From Nocardia amamiensis (GTDB lineage Bacteria; Actinomycetota; Actinomycetes; Mycobacteriales; Mycobacteriaceae), in the NCBI RefSeq assembly GCF_015477605.1, contig NZ_JADLQX010000001.1, forward strand, positions 434,001 to 498,000: a DNA stretch of 64,000 bases. Direction: 5' to 3'. Below, piece after piece: positions 15,662-25,299 of this stretch (within the stretch, counting starts at the first letter, position 1; every line of letters starts with the position of its first letter). Made by a program: the position numbers and the translations under genes. The notes beneath the pieces are model-generated. The model did no database searches and was not told where the DNA came from. It saw nothing but the letters and a program-made list of their open reading frames with translations.

Positions 15662-16432
15662 TCAGACCTTGTGACCGGAGGACTGGCGCGACCGGATCGA
15701 ACGCGACTCGATACCGGTTGGTGATCGCATTTCTTCTCCGGATTCCCCGCCCATATCGGCGAAACCCGCCCGATTGCCCCTGGCCACGAAGTTCTTCTGG
15801 ACAGGCTCCGAGTAGCGGTAGATGGTCAGGCAGAGGATGACCCACAGTGTGCTGATGCACCAACCGCCGAGGATGTCGGTGGTCCAGTGGACGCCCAGGT
15901 AGATGCGGGACAGGCCCACCGCGACGATGAACACGGCGGCGGCGGTCGCGGCGAGGGCACGCACAGTGGCGGCGCGCACACTGGGAAGGGCCACCACCGT
16001 GACGACGCTGATCACGACGAACGAGCCGACGCTGTGGCCGGATGGGTAGGACAGGTTCTCCACCGAGATGAGGTGGTCCTCGATGGGTGGGCGATCCCGG
16101 CCGACCAGGATTTTTCCGCCGCGGACGAGTAGCCCGGCTCCTAGGCTCGCACCCGCGACGAGCGCCGCCGAGGACCAACGCCGCCGCCAGGACAGAGCGA
16201 GGCACGCCAGGGTGGCCAGCACCGTCATGGCTACGGTGCCGCTCAGCAGACTGACCGTTACCGCGATCGGTGTCAGCACACCGTTGCGGTGTGCGATGGC
16301 CCACTCGGTGATTGTTCGGTCGATTCCACCGTGGCCGTCGTCGCCGAGCGCGACCATGGTGAAAGCGGCGGTGCACACCATCAACAACGCAGTGAGCACC
16401 CCGATTGCGATGGAAATCCGTCGGGAGGTCAC
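15662..16432 (-). CDS. PAP2-family membrane phosphatase
   Basis: The 256-aa integral membrane protein has the three phosphatase motifs: KILVGRDRP (motif 1, Lys and Arg), YPSGHS (motif 2, catalytic-side His) and SRIYLGVHWTTD (motif 3, His nucleophile and Asp). The order and spacing are typical of type 2 phosphatidic acid phosphatases, which also dephosphorylate isoprenyl diphosphates. There are about six hydrophobic segments and a hydrophilic C-terminal tail of about 45 residues. It is divergent from dcd with a 129-bp gap. Confidence 0.9.
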   Translation of the reverse strand: MTSRRISIAIGVLTALLMVCTAAFTMVALGDDGHGGIDRTITEWAIAHRNGVLTPIAVTVSLLSGTVAMTVLATLACLALSWRRRWSSAALVAGASLGAGLLVRGGKILVGRDRPPIEDHLISVENLSYPSGHSVGSFVVISVVTVVALPSVRAATVRALAATAAAVFIVAVGLSRIYLGVHWTTDILGGWCISTLWVILCLTIYRYSEPVQKNFVARGNRAGFADMGGESGEEMRSPTGIESRSIRSRQSSGHKV

Positions 16433-16561
16433 TCCTCCACGGTGCCACTACCAGCCGCTGGAGGTTGACCGGGGTCCTTCGCACTGCCGGGAAGTGCCGA
16501 ATCATCGCCCCGATGTCGGCAGGCTGAAGTGCGGCGACGAGCAGGCGCTACGCTCGTCGGC

Positions 16562-17161
16562 GTGCTGCTTTCCGATCGTGACATCCGTGCGGAGATCGCC
16601 GCTGGGCGTCTCGGCGTCGAGCCGCTGCTGGAGAACCTGATCCAGCCGTCGAGTATCGACGTGCGTCTGGACCGGATGTTCCGGGTGTTCAACAACACCC
16701 GATACACCCACATCGACCCGGCGCAGCGGCAGGACGAACTGACCAGCCTGGTCGAGCCGGAAGAAGGCGAGCCGTTCGTCCTGCATCCCGGCGAGTTCGT
16801 GCTCGGCTCCACGCTCGAGGTGTGCACGCTGCCCGACGACCTGGCCGGACGGTTGGAGGGCAAGTCGAGTCTTGGCAGGCTCGGCCTGCTGACCCACTCG
16901 ACCGCGGGTTTCATCGACCCGGGTTTCAGTGGCCACATCACGCTGGAGCTGTCCAACGTGGCCAATCTGCCGATCACGCTGTGGCCGGGGATGAAGATCG
17001 GCCAGCTCTGCCTGCTCAGGTTGACCAGCCCCGCCGAGCATCCGTACGGCAGCGCCGTGGCGGGCTCGAAGTATCAGGGCCAGCGCGGACCGACGCCGTC
17101 GCGGTCCTATCTCAACTTCCCGATTCCGGCGGCGGCGATCGACGCCGCCGAGTCGCGCTGA
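16562..17161 (+). CDS. dcd: dCTP deaminase (probably dUMP-forming)
   Basis: The 199-aa protein starts from GTG ([12 protein letters not shown]). It deaminates dCTP, and in actinobacteria the single enzyme also hydrolyses the dUTP product to dUMP for thymidylate synthesis. The conserved core [14 protein letters not shown] and the [19 protein letters not shown] segment (catalytic Glu, nucleotide contacts) are intact. The C-terminal [13 protein letters not shown] closes over the phosphates. Length matches the roughly 190-aa mycobacterial enzyme, which also lies near udgA there. An earlier ATG at 16529 would add an unconserved Arg-rich leader. Confidence 0.95.
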   Translation: MLLSDRDIRAEIAAGRLGVEPLLENLIQPSSIDVRLDRMFRVFNNTRYTHIDPAQRQDELTSLVEPEEGEPFVLHPGEFVLGSTLEVCTLPDDLAGRLEGKSSLGRLGLLTHSTAGFIDPGFSGHITLELSNVANLPITLWPGMKIGQLCLLRLTSPAEHPYGSAVAGSKYQGQRGPTPSRSYLNFPIPAAAIDAAESR

Positions 17162-17238
17162 GCCAGCGCCGGGTCCGCTTCGTCGACTGTGCGGAAGCGG
17201 TCCCGGCGGACGGCAGCGGGAACTGATCGCGGAGGTGA

Positions 17239-17688
17239 TCAGTCCCCGCCGCCCGCTCCCACCGCGAGCGCCGTAGTGAGGATGACGGACAGCGGCGGAA
17301 GCGTGTCACCGCGGCTCGGCGGGTTGACCCAGAAGCACCCTTCCCGGGTCCAGCGGCCGAGGCCGGTCGGCAACATCACGGCACTGCCGACGGCCGGCAG
17401 CCCGATATCCAACCGATTGAGCACCTCGAGCACCTGGGGTCCCGGTCGGCTGTCCGGCTCGGCGAGGAAGCTCCATCGGATCTGTCTGGCCAACATGGGA
17501 CCCCTCATCCCCTGTTGTTCCAGTGCGGTGCGCACCTTTTCGGCACGTGCGGTCGGCAAGTGAACGACGCAGACGCGCCCGGTGACCGGGAGCATGGCGA
17601 AACCACCACGCTCGGTGACCGGTAGCCCGAACTCGTGGCGATAGAAGGCCACCCAATCGTCCACGGTCCTGAGCTTCTCGACATTCAC
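17239..17688 (-). CDS. Conserved hypothetical protein divergent from an HTH-TPR regulator
   Basis: The 149-aa protein starts from GTG 17686-17688, 6 nt after AAGGAG (VNVEKLRTVDDWVAFYRHEF). A hydrophilic, compact domain follows with LPVTGRVCVVHLP, GPMLARQIRWSFLAEPD and GRWTREGCFWVNPP. I recall similar short actinobacterial proteins labelled as primase/polymerase-N-like, but no catalytic motif is visible and the function is unknown. It is divergent from the HTH-TPR gene at 17864, a pairing that suggests they work or are regulated together. Confidence 0.6.
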   Translation of the reverse strand: MNVEKLRTVDDWVAFYRHEFGLPVTERGGFAMLPVTGRVCVVHLPTARAEKVRTALEQQGMRGPMLARQIRWSFLAEPDSRPGPQVLEVLNRLDIGLPAVGSAVMLPTGLGRWTREGCFWVNPPSRGDTLPPLSVILTTALAVGAGGGD

Positions 17689-17863
17689 GGCGAACTCCTT
17701 GCCTTTCCCCTCAATGGTCCCGTCCCGCCCGCTGATTCGGCATCGCCCGAGAGCGTGCCTTCCGCTGCCCTTCCGCTGCCTTTGATAGAGCGCGTATTTC
17801 AACTGTGGCTCTGCTCACAAACCCCTCGTACTCTGGAAGGAATCCGTTCGGAAGGGATGAACC

Positions 17864-19255
17864 GTGGTCAGGCATTGGTCAGGCAGAGAGGCCCGAGCCC
17901 TTCGCGATGCCAAGCGGATGAGCATCAGAGAGTTCGCCGCCCATCTGGGGGTGCACGAACGTTTGGTGTCCAAGTGGGAGGCCGGGGGCGTCCGGGTCCA
18001 CCCACGACCGATCAATCAGGCCGCTCTGGACACGTCCTTGGCCAGGTCCGACGAAGTGGTGCGGGCGCGGTTCGCGGCCTTGATCGATCAGCCTGTGATC
18101 GATCGAAGCATCCCGCCGGGTTTCGACGCGCGGGGCGGCGCCTCGGCACGCGGCCCGTATTCGACCGACGCGGATCTTCTGGCTCTCATAGACGCCGGTG
18201 CGCTGAGAGGTGCTGCACTAGCAGCGATTTCGGAGAGGGATCTGATCATGGCGGCTGCCCACGAGGCCAGCGAGCACGCCGGCAAGGCCGAGAGTACCAA
18301 TGTGGGTGCGACCACCCTGGAACAACTCGACGCGGATGTCGCACGGATCGCGAACGATTACGTGCACATCCCGCCGGTTCCGATGATGGTGGAGATGTTG
18401 CGGGTGCGCCGCCGGGTGTACCGGCTGCTGGAGGGCCATCAGCGGCCTGCGGATACCAGCCATCTGTATCTGCTGGCGGGCACGCTCTCGGGCCTGCTCG
18501 CCAACGCGAGTACCGATCTCGGTCATTACGACGCCGCGGGCGAACAGGTCCGGGCGGCTTGGGCTTATGCGGAACTCTGCGGGCACAACGGACTTCGCGC
18601 CTGGACCCGCGGCATGCACGCCTTGATCGAGTACTGGTCGCAGCGCCCCCGCCGGGCGGTCCAGCTCGCGCAGAGCGGGCAGGAGTTCGCCGAGTCCGCG
18701 ACCGCGCATGTGCGACTGCTCAATATCGAGGCGCGGATCTGGTCCGCGCTCGGCAGTGCCGCCGACACCGACCGATGCATCCGGGCCGCCGCCGACGCCC
18801 GCGAGATCGGCGCGACCGACGCCCTGCACGACGAGGTGGGTGGCGTCTTCGGGTTCAACGACGCCAAGGCCAATTACTACGCCGGAGCGACCTACATCCA
18901 CCTCGGTCAGGCGGAGCACGCGCTGAACGCGACCAAGCGGGCCATCGAACTGTATGCGAAAGGGCCTTCCGAGCAGCGTTCCTACGGCGCGGAGTCCTTG
19001 GCGAGGGTGGACTGCGCGGCCGCTCACCTGATCAACGGCAGTCTGGACGGGGCGTCCGAGGCGCTGCATCCGGTGCTCGCCCTCGATGAGGACAAGCGCA
19101 TCGCGCAGCTCGAGGAACGGTTGAACGGCGTGCGCAGACGGATCGCCACCCCGGCCTTCAAGGACGCCGTGGAAGCGCGGCGTCTGGACGAGCGGATCGA
19201 GGAGTTCTGCGGCTCCACGGCGGCCAAGGGCATCCCGCCGGGCAACCCGTGTTGA
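17864..19255 (+). CDS. XRE-type HTH transcriptional regulator with TPR-like C-terminal region
   Basis: The 463-aa protein starts from GTG (VRHWSGREARALRDAKRMS). An N-terminal XRE helix-turn-helix (SIREFAAHLGVHERLVSKWE, residues about 19-38) is followed by a linker. A long helical part then shows TPR-like repeats (HLYLLAGTLSGLLANASTDL, the HYDAAGEQVRAAWAYAE region, and YYAGATYIHLGQAEHALNAT). Such actinobacterial regulators often sense small molecules or peptides through the TPR part. The partner gene at 17239-17688 is divergent with a 175-bp intergenic region. The ligand is unknown; proximity to the fxs locus (about 3 kb) is probably coincidental. Confidence 0.8.
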   Translation: MVRHWSGREARALRDAKRMSIREFAAHLGVHERLVSKWEAGGVRVHPRPINQAALDTSLARSDEVVRARFAALIDQPVIDRSIPPGFDARGGASARGPYSTDADLLALIDAGALRGAALAAISERDLIMAAAHEASEHAGKAESTNVGATTLEQLDADVARIANDYVHIPPVPMMVEMLRVRRRVYRLLEGHQRPADTSHLYLLAGTLSGLLANASTDLGHYDAAGEQVRAAWAYAELCGHNGLRAWTRGMHALIEYWSQRPRRAVQLAQSGQEFAESATAHVRLLNIEARIWSALGSAADTDRCIRAAADAREIGATDALHDEVGGVFGFNDAKANYYAGATYIHLGQAEHALNATKRAIELYAKGPSEQRSYGAESLARVDCAAAHLINGSLDGASEALHPVLALDEDKRIAQLEERLNGVRRRIATPAFKDAVEARRLDERIEEFCGSTAAKGIPPGNPC

Positions 19256-19358
19256 TGTATGACGCGTCACATTCAACCGCGCCGGGGCCGCCGTCGCGGC
19301 CGCGGTCACCCGATGGTCGCGCGGACGCGTGACTTATCCAGTTGCGACGGATGGCACC

Positions 19359-20615
19359 ATGGGACGCGTGAGTCCTAGTCAGCATCCGCACCGCCCCCCG
19401 CGTCTTCTGGAGCAGTCCACGAAGCTGCAGAACGTCGTCTACGAGATCCGTGGACCGGTACACGCGCACGCGGCACGGCTGGAGGCCGAGGGCCATCGCA
19501 TCCTCAAGCTCAATATCGGCAATCCCGCCCCGTTCGGGTTCGAGGCGCCGGACGTGATCATGCGCGACATCATCGCCGCGCTCCCGTACGCCCAGGGCTA
19601 CTCCGAATCCAAGGGCATCCTGTCGGCGCGGCGGGCGATCGTGACCCGCTATGAATTGGTGCCCGGCTTCCCCGAACTCGACGTGGACGACGTCTACCTC
19701 GGCAACGGCGTCTCCGAGCTGATCACCATCACCATGCAGGCGCTGTTGGACAACGGCGACGAGGTGCTGATCCCGGCGCCGGACTATCCGTTGTGGACCG
19801 CCATGACCAGTCTGGCGGGCGGCACCCCGGTGCACTATCTGTGCGACGAGTCCAACGGCTGGCAGCCGGATATCGCCGACATCGAATCGAAGATCACCGA
19901 CAAGACCAAGGCGCTGCTGGTGATCAACCCGAACAACCCGACCGGCGCGGTGTACTCCGCCGAGGTGCTGCAGCAGCTGGCCGATCTCGCGCGCAAGCAT
20001 CAGCTGCTGCTGCTCGCCGACGAGATCTACGACAAGATCCTTTACGACGACGCCAAGCACATCTCGTTGGCGACCATGGCGCCCGACCTGCTGTGTCTGA
20101 CCTTCAACGGGCTGTCCAAGGCCTACCGGGTCGCGGGCTATCGGTCCGGCTGGCTGGCGATCACCGGTCCCAAGGAGCACGCGGCCGGTTTCCTGGAGGG
20201 CATCGACCTGCTCGCCTCGTCGCGGTTGTGCCCGAATGTGCCTGCGCAGCATGCCATTCAGGTCGCGCTCGGCGGACATCAGAGTATCGAGGACCTGATC
20301 CTGCCCGGCGGCAGGCTGCTCGAGCAGCGCGATGTCGCCTGGGAGCGGCTGAACATGATTCCGGGTGTCTCCTGTGTGAAGCCGAAGGGCGCGCTGTACG
20401 CGTTCCCCAAACTGGATCCGAATGTGTACGAGATCTACGACGACTCGAAACTGATCTTGGATCTGCTGCTGCAGGAGAAGATCCTGATGGTGCAGGGGAC
20501 CGGCTTCAATTGGCCCAACCATGACCATCTCCGGATCGTGACGCTGCCTTGGGCACGGGATCTCGCGGTCGCCATCGAACGCTTCGGCAACTTCCTGTCC
20601 AACTATCGCCAGTGA
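19359..20615 (+). CDS. aspC: PLP-dependent aminotransferase AspC/AlaA-type
   Basis: The 418-aa fold-type I aminotransferase is very close to mycobacterial AspC (Rv0337c): LQNVVYEIRGPVHAHAARLE, LNIGNPAPFGFEAPDVI, INPNNPTGAVYS (near residue 190), DEIYDKILYD and FNGLSKAYRVAGYRSGW with the PLP-binding Lys. The C-terminus has LRIVTLPWARDL, with the Arg that binds the substrate carboxylate. It should interconvert amino acids and 2-oxo acids (alanine/aspartate-glutamate type). In M. tuberculosis it sits next to etfD; here about 8 kb of other genes separate them. The start could instead be GTG 19368. Confidence 0.93.
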   Translation: MGRVSPSQHPHRPPRLLEQSTKLQNVVYEIRGPVHAHAARLEAEGHRILKLNIGNPAPFGFEAPDVIMRDIIAALPYAQGYSESKGILSARRAIVTRYELVPGFPELDVDDVYLGNGVSELITITMQALLDNGDEVLIPAPDYPLWTAMTSLAGGTPVHYLCDESNGWQPDIADIESKITDKTKALLVINPNNPTGAVYSAEVLQQLADLARKHQLLLLADEIYDKILYDDAKHISLATMAPDLLCLTFNGLSKAYRVAGYRSGWLAITGPKEHAAGFLEGIDLLASSRLCPNVPAQHAIQVALGGHQSIEDLILPGGRLLEQRDVAWERLNMIPGVSCVKPKGALYAFPKLDPNVYEIYDDSKLILDLLLQEKILMVQGTGFNWPNHDHLRIVTLPWARDLAVAIERFGNFLSNYRQ

Positions 20616-20768
20616 GGGCGGGCGGCCGGCGGGGCTCGATAGACGCCCCGCTTCGAGCCGGTAAACAAACCATATGTACGAATATCTGTCGGATTTGGCG
20701 ACTGCCTAGCGCAAAAGAAGTACTTTTGTGTACAGTAGTCCTCGGCACCACAGAGTGCCTGGTCGGAT

Positions 20769-20823
20769 TGCCTACCCCCCTGGGCACATCCGACCTCGGG
20801 TTCGGCCGCCTACCCCCCTGGGC
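20769..20823. repeat. Two 15-bp direct repeats upstream of the YibE/F gene
   Basis: GCCTACCCCCCTGGG occurs at 20769-20783 and again at 20809-20823, 40 bp apart (about four helical turns). C-tract/G-tract sequences like this resemble the recognition pattern of CsoR/RcnR-type metal or formaldehyde sensors, but no such regulator gene is near. The rest of the 382-bp gap (20616-20997) shows no gene. Confidence 0.5.
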
Positions 20824-20997
20824 CGCCAGCCCGCGGGCGGCGGAGACATCCCCCTGCTCTCCGCCGCCCCCTCCAAAATCCGCCTTTCTTTTCGATCGGA
20901 TCGCTCCGTCTGTGTATCGTGGCCACCGCTCTGATCTTGAAAATGAAATCCTTTAGGCTCGGCCCGGGCAGAAACACGTCGGACAGGTAGGAGCGCG

Positions 20998-22275
20998 GTG
21001 AGCGACCACCACCATCACCACGATCACTCGGGACCGATCGCGATCGGTGCCACCGCGGCGCGCGTGGTCATCGGGTTACTCACCGTGATCGGCGTCGCAG
21101 TCGTCCTCGGTGCGATCGCCCTGTGGCCGAGCGAGCAGCACGTCGATATCCCACTGCCGATGCAGAACGCCGGCGGCGGCGCGGTAGAGACCGAAGCGGG
21201 CACCGTGGTGATGCAGGACATCGGCCCGTGCGGCAGCGCGTCGCTGGGCAAGGTGTTCCCCGACAAGCCCGAGCCGCCACGTACCAATGCCTACACCTGC
21301 CAGCGCAGTGTGATCGCGATCGAGTCCGGCCCGCACAAGGGCAACCACACATTGTTCGAGATCGCGCCCGGTCCAGGACAACCCGATCTGCGCGCCGGCG
21401 ACGAGATCCGGGTGGTCCGCCAGGCCGATCCGAGCGGAACGCCGCTGTACTCGTTCGAGGACTACTCGCGCGGGTTGCCGCTCACCCTGATCGCCCTGGC
21501 CTTCGTGGTGGTGATCATCGCGGTGGCGCGCTGGCGCGGCGTTCGTGCGCTGCTCGGCCTGGTGTTCGCCTTCGCGGTGCTGGTGATGTTCCTGCTGCCC
21601 GCCTTGCTGGACGGCAAACCCGCGGTCCCGGTCGCGTTGGTCGCCGGCGCGTTGATCCTGTACGCCGTGCTGTATCTCGCGCACGGGGTGAACCTGCGCA
21701 CGAGTTCGGCGCTGCTGGGCACGCTCGCCGCGATGCTGCTCGCCGCGGCACTGTCCTGGCTCACGATCGAGTTGACGCATCTGACCGGGCTTTCCGAAGA
21801 GCAGAACACCAACGTCGCCACGTACATCCAGCACGTCAGCATCACCGGGTTGCTGCTGGCCGGATTCATCATCGGGTCGCTCGGCGTGCTCAACGACGTC
21901 ACCATCACGCAGGCGTCGGCCGCGTTCGAGCTGGCCGCCATCGACGAATCCGCCTCCCGTCGCGAGGTCTTCGCCGCCGCCATGCGCGTGGGCCGTGACC
22001 ATATCGCCAGCACCGTCTACACCCTGGTGCTCGCCTACGCCGGTGGCGCGCTGCCGCTGTTGCTGCTGTTCAGCGTGGCGGGGCGGTCCATTCGCGACGT
22101 GCTGGCCGGTGACGCGGTCGCGATCGAGATCGCGCGCTCCGCGGTCGGCGGCATCGCGCTGGCGCTTTCGGTGCCGTTGACCACCGGCATCGCGGTGCTG
22201 CTCGCCCGCCCGCTCGGCGCCAAGCAGCCGGTCCCGCCGCCGCGCCAGCGGCACGCCCGGCACGCTCGGGTCTGA
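20998..22275 (+). CDS. YibE/F family membrane protein with His-rich N-terminus
   Basis: The 425-aa membrane protein starts from GTG (VSDHHHHHDHSGP). It has one N-terminal transmembrane helix, an extracytoplasmic domain of about 110 residues with two or three Cys (GPCGS, YTCQR), and then seven or so helices typical of YibE/F, including GVLNDVTITQASAAFELA and a MRVGRDHIASTVYTLVLAY segment. The family's function is unknown; ion or small-molecule transport has been proposed. The run of His at the N-terminus may bind metal. Direct repeats upstream may be its operator. Confidence 0.88.
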   Translation: MSDHHHHHDHSGPIAIGATAARVVIGLLTVIGVAVVLGAIALWPSEQHVDIPLPMQNAGGGAVETEAGTVVMQDIGPCGSASLGKVFPDKPEPPRTNAYTCQRSVIAIESGPHKGNHTLFEIAPGPGQPDLRAGDEIRVVRQADPSGTPLYSFEDYSRGLPLTLIALAFVVVIIAVARWRGVRALLGLVFAFAVLVMFLLPALLDGKPAVPVALVAGALILYAVLYLAHGVNLRTSSALLGTLAAMLLAAALSWLTIELTHLTGLSEEQNTNVATYIQHVSITGLLLAGFIIGSLGVLNDVTITQASAAFELAAIDESASRREVFAAAMRVGRDHIASTVYTLVLAYAGGALPLLLLFSVAGRSIRDVLAGDAVAIEIARSAVGGIALALSVPLTTGIAVLLARPLGAKQPVPPPRQRHARHARV

Positions 22276-22516
22276 GTGGTTCTCCTCGGTAGCCGCGCCC
22301 TCGGCCCCAGCCATGTGCGGGCGCACGGTCGTGCTGCCCAGGCACCTGTGGAAACCGCCACGGCGCTGACGATTGCGGCGACCATGTGTGAGGTGCCTGT
22401 CGGCGGTTCGCGCACCGGTCAGTTCGCGATGGGTGGCGGCACGACTCGCTGATGTCGCTCACCTTGCGAGGCTGCTCACAACAGAGCTGGGACGAGACCT
22501 GCGATGCGTAGTCGAT

Positions 22517-23824
22517 TCAGCGTGGCGGCGGCGGGGGGAAGGGAAAGACCTCCGGCGGGATCGTGGGGACCACGATAGGCGGAAGGCCGGGCACCACAAT
22601 GGTGTTCGGGCCGGGTGTCGGCGGCGCCTCGCTGGTGGTTTGCCGTCGATTCGGCGGCGGCGCGGCGGCCGACTCGTGCGCGGATGGTTCCGTCGTGCCC
22701 GGTGCGACCGCGATCTGCGGATCGAGCATCGTGGTGCGCGGCGCGGTGGTCGGCGATAACGAGGGCGAACCCTCGTTGGTGTGCGAATCGCGTTCCAGCA
22801 CCTGCGGTCCGTAGCCGAGGCCGAGCCCGATCGCGGCGACCACCGCGAGCGCGCTGACCGTCAACACGGCGCCGCTGATCTCGCGTTTGCCGCGCTGAGT
22901 GGGTGCGGATAACCACGCGGGTGAGAGTTCGTCGTCCAGCACCGGGCTCGCGGCGGGTGTCTCCTTGCGGACCGGCCGAGCCAGGAGCGCGGCGCCGCGG
23001 GCCATCACGGTCTCCGGACTGTCCGGCACGATGACGGGCACGCCCATCCAGCGCTCGAGCACCTTGGCGACCAAGGGAATCCGGGCGCAGCCGCCGATGG
23101 CGAGCACCCCGTGCACCGGGCGGTCCGAGCGCACGATCACATCGCGCGCCATCCGCGCCGACGACTCGATCGCCAGCATGATCAGCGACTCGAAGTTCTC
23201 CTGCGCCAGCAGCACCAAGCCCTGCTCGCTGGGCAGCGCTACTGCCGTGTTGGTGCTCAGTTGCTCCTTGGCCTCCCGGCACAGCGCGTCCAGCTCGGCC
23301 AGGCCCGCCGCGTTCGGCGGATGGGCGATCCGGCCCGACGCGATCTGCTGCTCGCGAATCAGCGAATCGAGATAGTCGCCGCTGATGTCGCTGGTGCGTT
23401 CACTGTGCCGGACTTCACGGGTCTGCGTGTCGACAACGCTCACCGACAGGCCCGAGCTGCCCAGGTCATAGACGACCAGCGAGGAGATACCGCGAATATC
23501 GCCGGTGGCCTGCGCGAACTCCAGCGCGGCGACGATCTCCGGGACGAGTTCGTAGTTGGTCAGCTGCTGACGAGCCATGGCCGCGCGGATGGCGCGGGCG
23601 TGCTGCTCACTGCGATAGGCGATCGCGGTGGCGCCGATTCCCGGTGTGGCTTCCAGAGTGACCCCGATGGCTTCGGCCGCCAGTTCTTCCACGCTCTGCC
23701 CGGCAACCGGAATGGTCTGCAGATCGAAGGAATGTGGGGAGACATGCCCGTGGGGGTTGCCGGCGTGCGGTCGCGCCATTCGGACAGCGCCGGCCCCCAC
23801 CGAAACTCCCAGTACCGAACTCAT
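22517..23824 (-). CDS. Hsp70-like membrane protein with Pro-rich extracellular tail
   Basis: The 435-aa protein has an actin/Hsp70-fold region at residues 1-280. It retains LVVYDLGSSGLSVSVV (phosphate-2-type loop) and HGVLAIGGCARIPLVAKVLE (adenosine motif), but the substrate-binding half of DnaK is absent. A single transmembrane helix near residues 315-340 is followed by a Pro/Thr/Ala-rich tail ending in a run of prolines, predicted outside. Related proteins lie at 36982 and 40717. The function is unknown; an ATP-sensing envelope role is possible. It is convergent with the YibE/F gene. Confidence 0.8.
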   Translation of the reverse strand: MSSVLGVSVGAGAVRMARPHAGNPHGHVSPHSFDLQTIPVAGQSVEELAAEAIGVTLEATPGIGATAIAYRSEQHARAIRAAMARQQLTNYELVPEIVAALEFAQATGDIRGISSLVVYDLGSSGLSVSVVDTQTREVRHSERTSDISGDYLDSLIREQQIASGRIAHPPNAAGLAELDALCREAKEQLSTNTAVALPSEQGLVLLAQENFESLIMLAIESSARMARDVIVRSDRPVHGVLAIGGCARIPLVAKVLERWMGVPVIVPDSPETVMARGAALLARPVRKETPAASPVLDDELSPAWLSAPTQRGKREISGAVLTVSALAVVAAIGLGLGYGPQVLERDSHTNEGSPSLSPTTAPRTTMLDPQIAVAPGTTEPSAHESAAAPPPNRRQTTSEAPPTPGPNTIVVPGLPPIVVPTIPPEVFPFPPPPPR

Positions 23825-23976
23825 CAGCTGCCCATCTCGTTAACACTTCACGACATGCGAGCCCGCACCGCACGTCGGCGGAGGAGGCGCGCTGGACGGA
23901 CCCTACCGCCGGCGATCAGCTGTGCTTAAGGCGGACTGGTCATCTGTCTGGCAGTAACCCGCCTCGCTCCGCAACT

Positions 23977-25299
23977 CTACGGTGTGCCGAGTCCCGCGTA
24001 CACCCATCCAGCGTCTCTCCAGGTGGCACGATTGAGACAGTTCCGGCCGTCGATGATCGAGCGCGCCCGCACCACCCGGTCCAGATCCTGAGGCCGCAGC
24101 GCGGTGAACTCGTCCCACTCGGTGAGAACGAGCACGACGTCGGCGCGTTCGCATGCCTCGGCGATCGAGGTCGCGTAGTTCAGCGTCGGAAACACCCGGC
24201 GCGAGTTCTCCAGTGCCTTCGGGTCGTACACGGTCACCACCGCACCGTGCAACTGGATCATGCCCGCCACATTCAACGCGGGCGAGTCGCGGACGTCGTC
24301 GGATTCCGGTTTGAACGCCGCGCCGAGCACCGCGACGTTGGCGCCGAGCAGCGAGCCGCCGCAGGCGCGGGCGGCCATGTCCACCACCTTGGTGCGACGA
24401 CGCATGTTGATGTTGTCGACCTCGCGCAGGAAGGCCACGGCGTGATCGGCGCCGAGTTCACCCGAACGGGCCATGAACGCGCGGATGTCCTTCGGCAGGC
24501 AACCGCCCCCGAAACCCAAGCCCGCGTTGAGGAATCGGCGGCCGATGCGCGCGTCATAACCGAGGGCGTCGGCCAGCATGGTCACGTCGGCGCCGGTCGC
24601 CTCGCACACCTCCGACACCGCGTTGATGAACGAGATCTTCGTCGCCAGAAACGCGTTCGCGGACACCTTCACCAATTCGGCAGTGGCCAGGTCGGTCAGC
24701 AGGAAGGGGACCTCGGCGGCGAGCAGGTCGGCGTAGATCTCGCGGATCAGCTGTTCGACCCACCCGGCTGCGTCGCGGTCGCGGTCGACGCCGAGCACCA
24801 GCCGGTCCGGGCGCAAGGTGTCCTTGACCGCGAAACCCTCACGCAGGAACTCCGGATTCCACGCCACTTCCACCTCGGTGGGACTCAGCGCGCGGGCGCG
24901 GTCACCGAGCGCCGCCGCCGTGCCGACCGGAACCGTCGACTTGCCGACGATCACCGAAGGACGCTCCAGCATCGGGGCCAGCGTATCCACCACGGCGTGC
25001 ACGTATTTCAAATCGGCGGCGTACTCCCCTTTCTTCTGCGGAGTGCCCACGCCGAGGAAATGCACCTCCGAGTGGGCGGCCGCCTCGGCATATGAGGTGG
25101 TGAACCGCAACCGGCCCGCGTCGAGATTGCGGCGCAGCACATCCTCGAGTCCCGGTTCATAGAACGGCACCACTCCATCGGACAGCTTCGCGATCTTGCC
25201 CGGGTCCACGTCGACCCCGATCACGTCGTGCCCGAGTTCAGCCATGCACGCCGCGTGCGTAGCCCCGAGGTACCCGGTTCCGAAGACTGTGCATCGCAT
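23977..25299 (-). CDS. udgA: UDP-glucose 6-dehydrogenase
   Basis: The 440-aa enzyme oxidises UDP-glucose twice with NAD+ to UDP-glucuronate for cell-surface polysaccharides. It starts MRCTVFGTGYLGATHAACMA, with the GxGxxG nucleotide loop at residues 7-12. VGVGTPQKKGEY and the catalytic GLGFGGGCLPKD (Cys nucleophile, Lys) follow, with AFKPESDDVRDSPAL in the C-terminal domain. It matches mycobacterial UdgA. An ATG at 25329 would add ten unconserved residues. In M. tuberculosis udgA is next to dcd; here the two are about 7 kb apart. Confidence 0.95.
   Translation of the reverse strand: MRCTVFGTGYLGATHAACMAELGHDVIGVDVDPGKIAKLSDGVVPFYEPGLEDVLRRNLDAGRLRFTTSYAEAAAHSEVHFLGVGTPQKKGEYAADLKYVHAVVDTLAPMLERPSVIVGKSTVPVGTAAALGDRARALSPTEVEVAWNPEFLREGFAVKDTLRPDRLVLGVDRDRDAAGWVEQLIREIYADLLAAEVPFLLTDLATAELVKVSANAFLATKISFINAVSEVCEATGADVTMLADALGYDARIGRRFLNAGLGFGGGCLPKDIRAFMARSGELGADHAVAFLREVDNINMRRRTKVVDMAARACGGSLLGANVAVLGAAFKPESDDVRDSPALNVAGMIQLHGAVVTVYDPKALENSRRVFPTLNYATSIAEACERADVVLVLTEWDEFTALRPQDLDRVVRARSIIDGRNCLNRATWRDAGWVYAGLGTP

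Noticed and set aside
15402..15674. Open frame of 90 codons upstream of the fxs operon
   Set aside because: It has no ribosome site, no recognisable family and uneven codon use, and it overlaps the PAP2 stop region.
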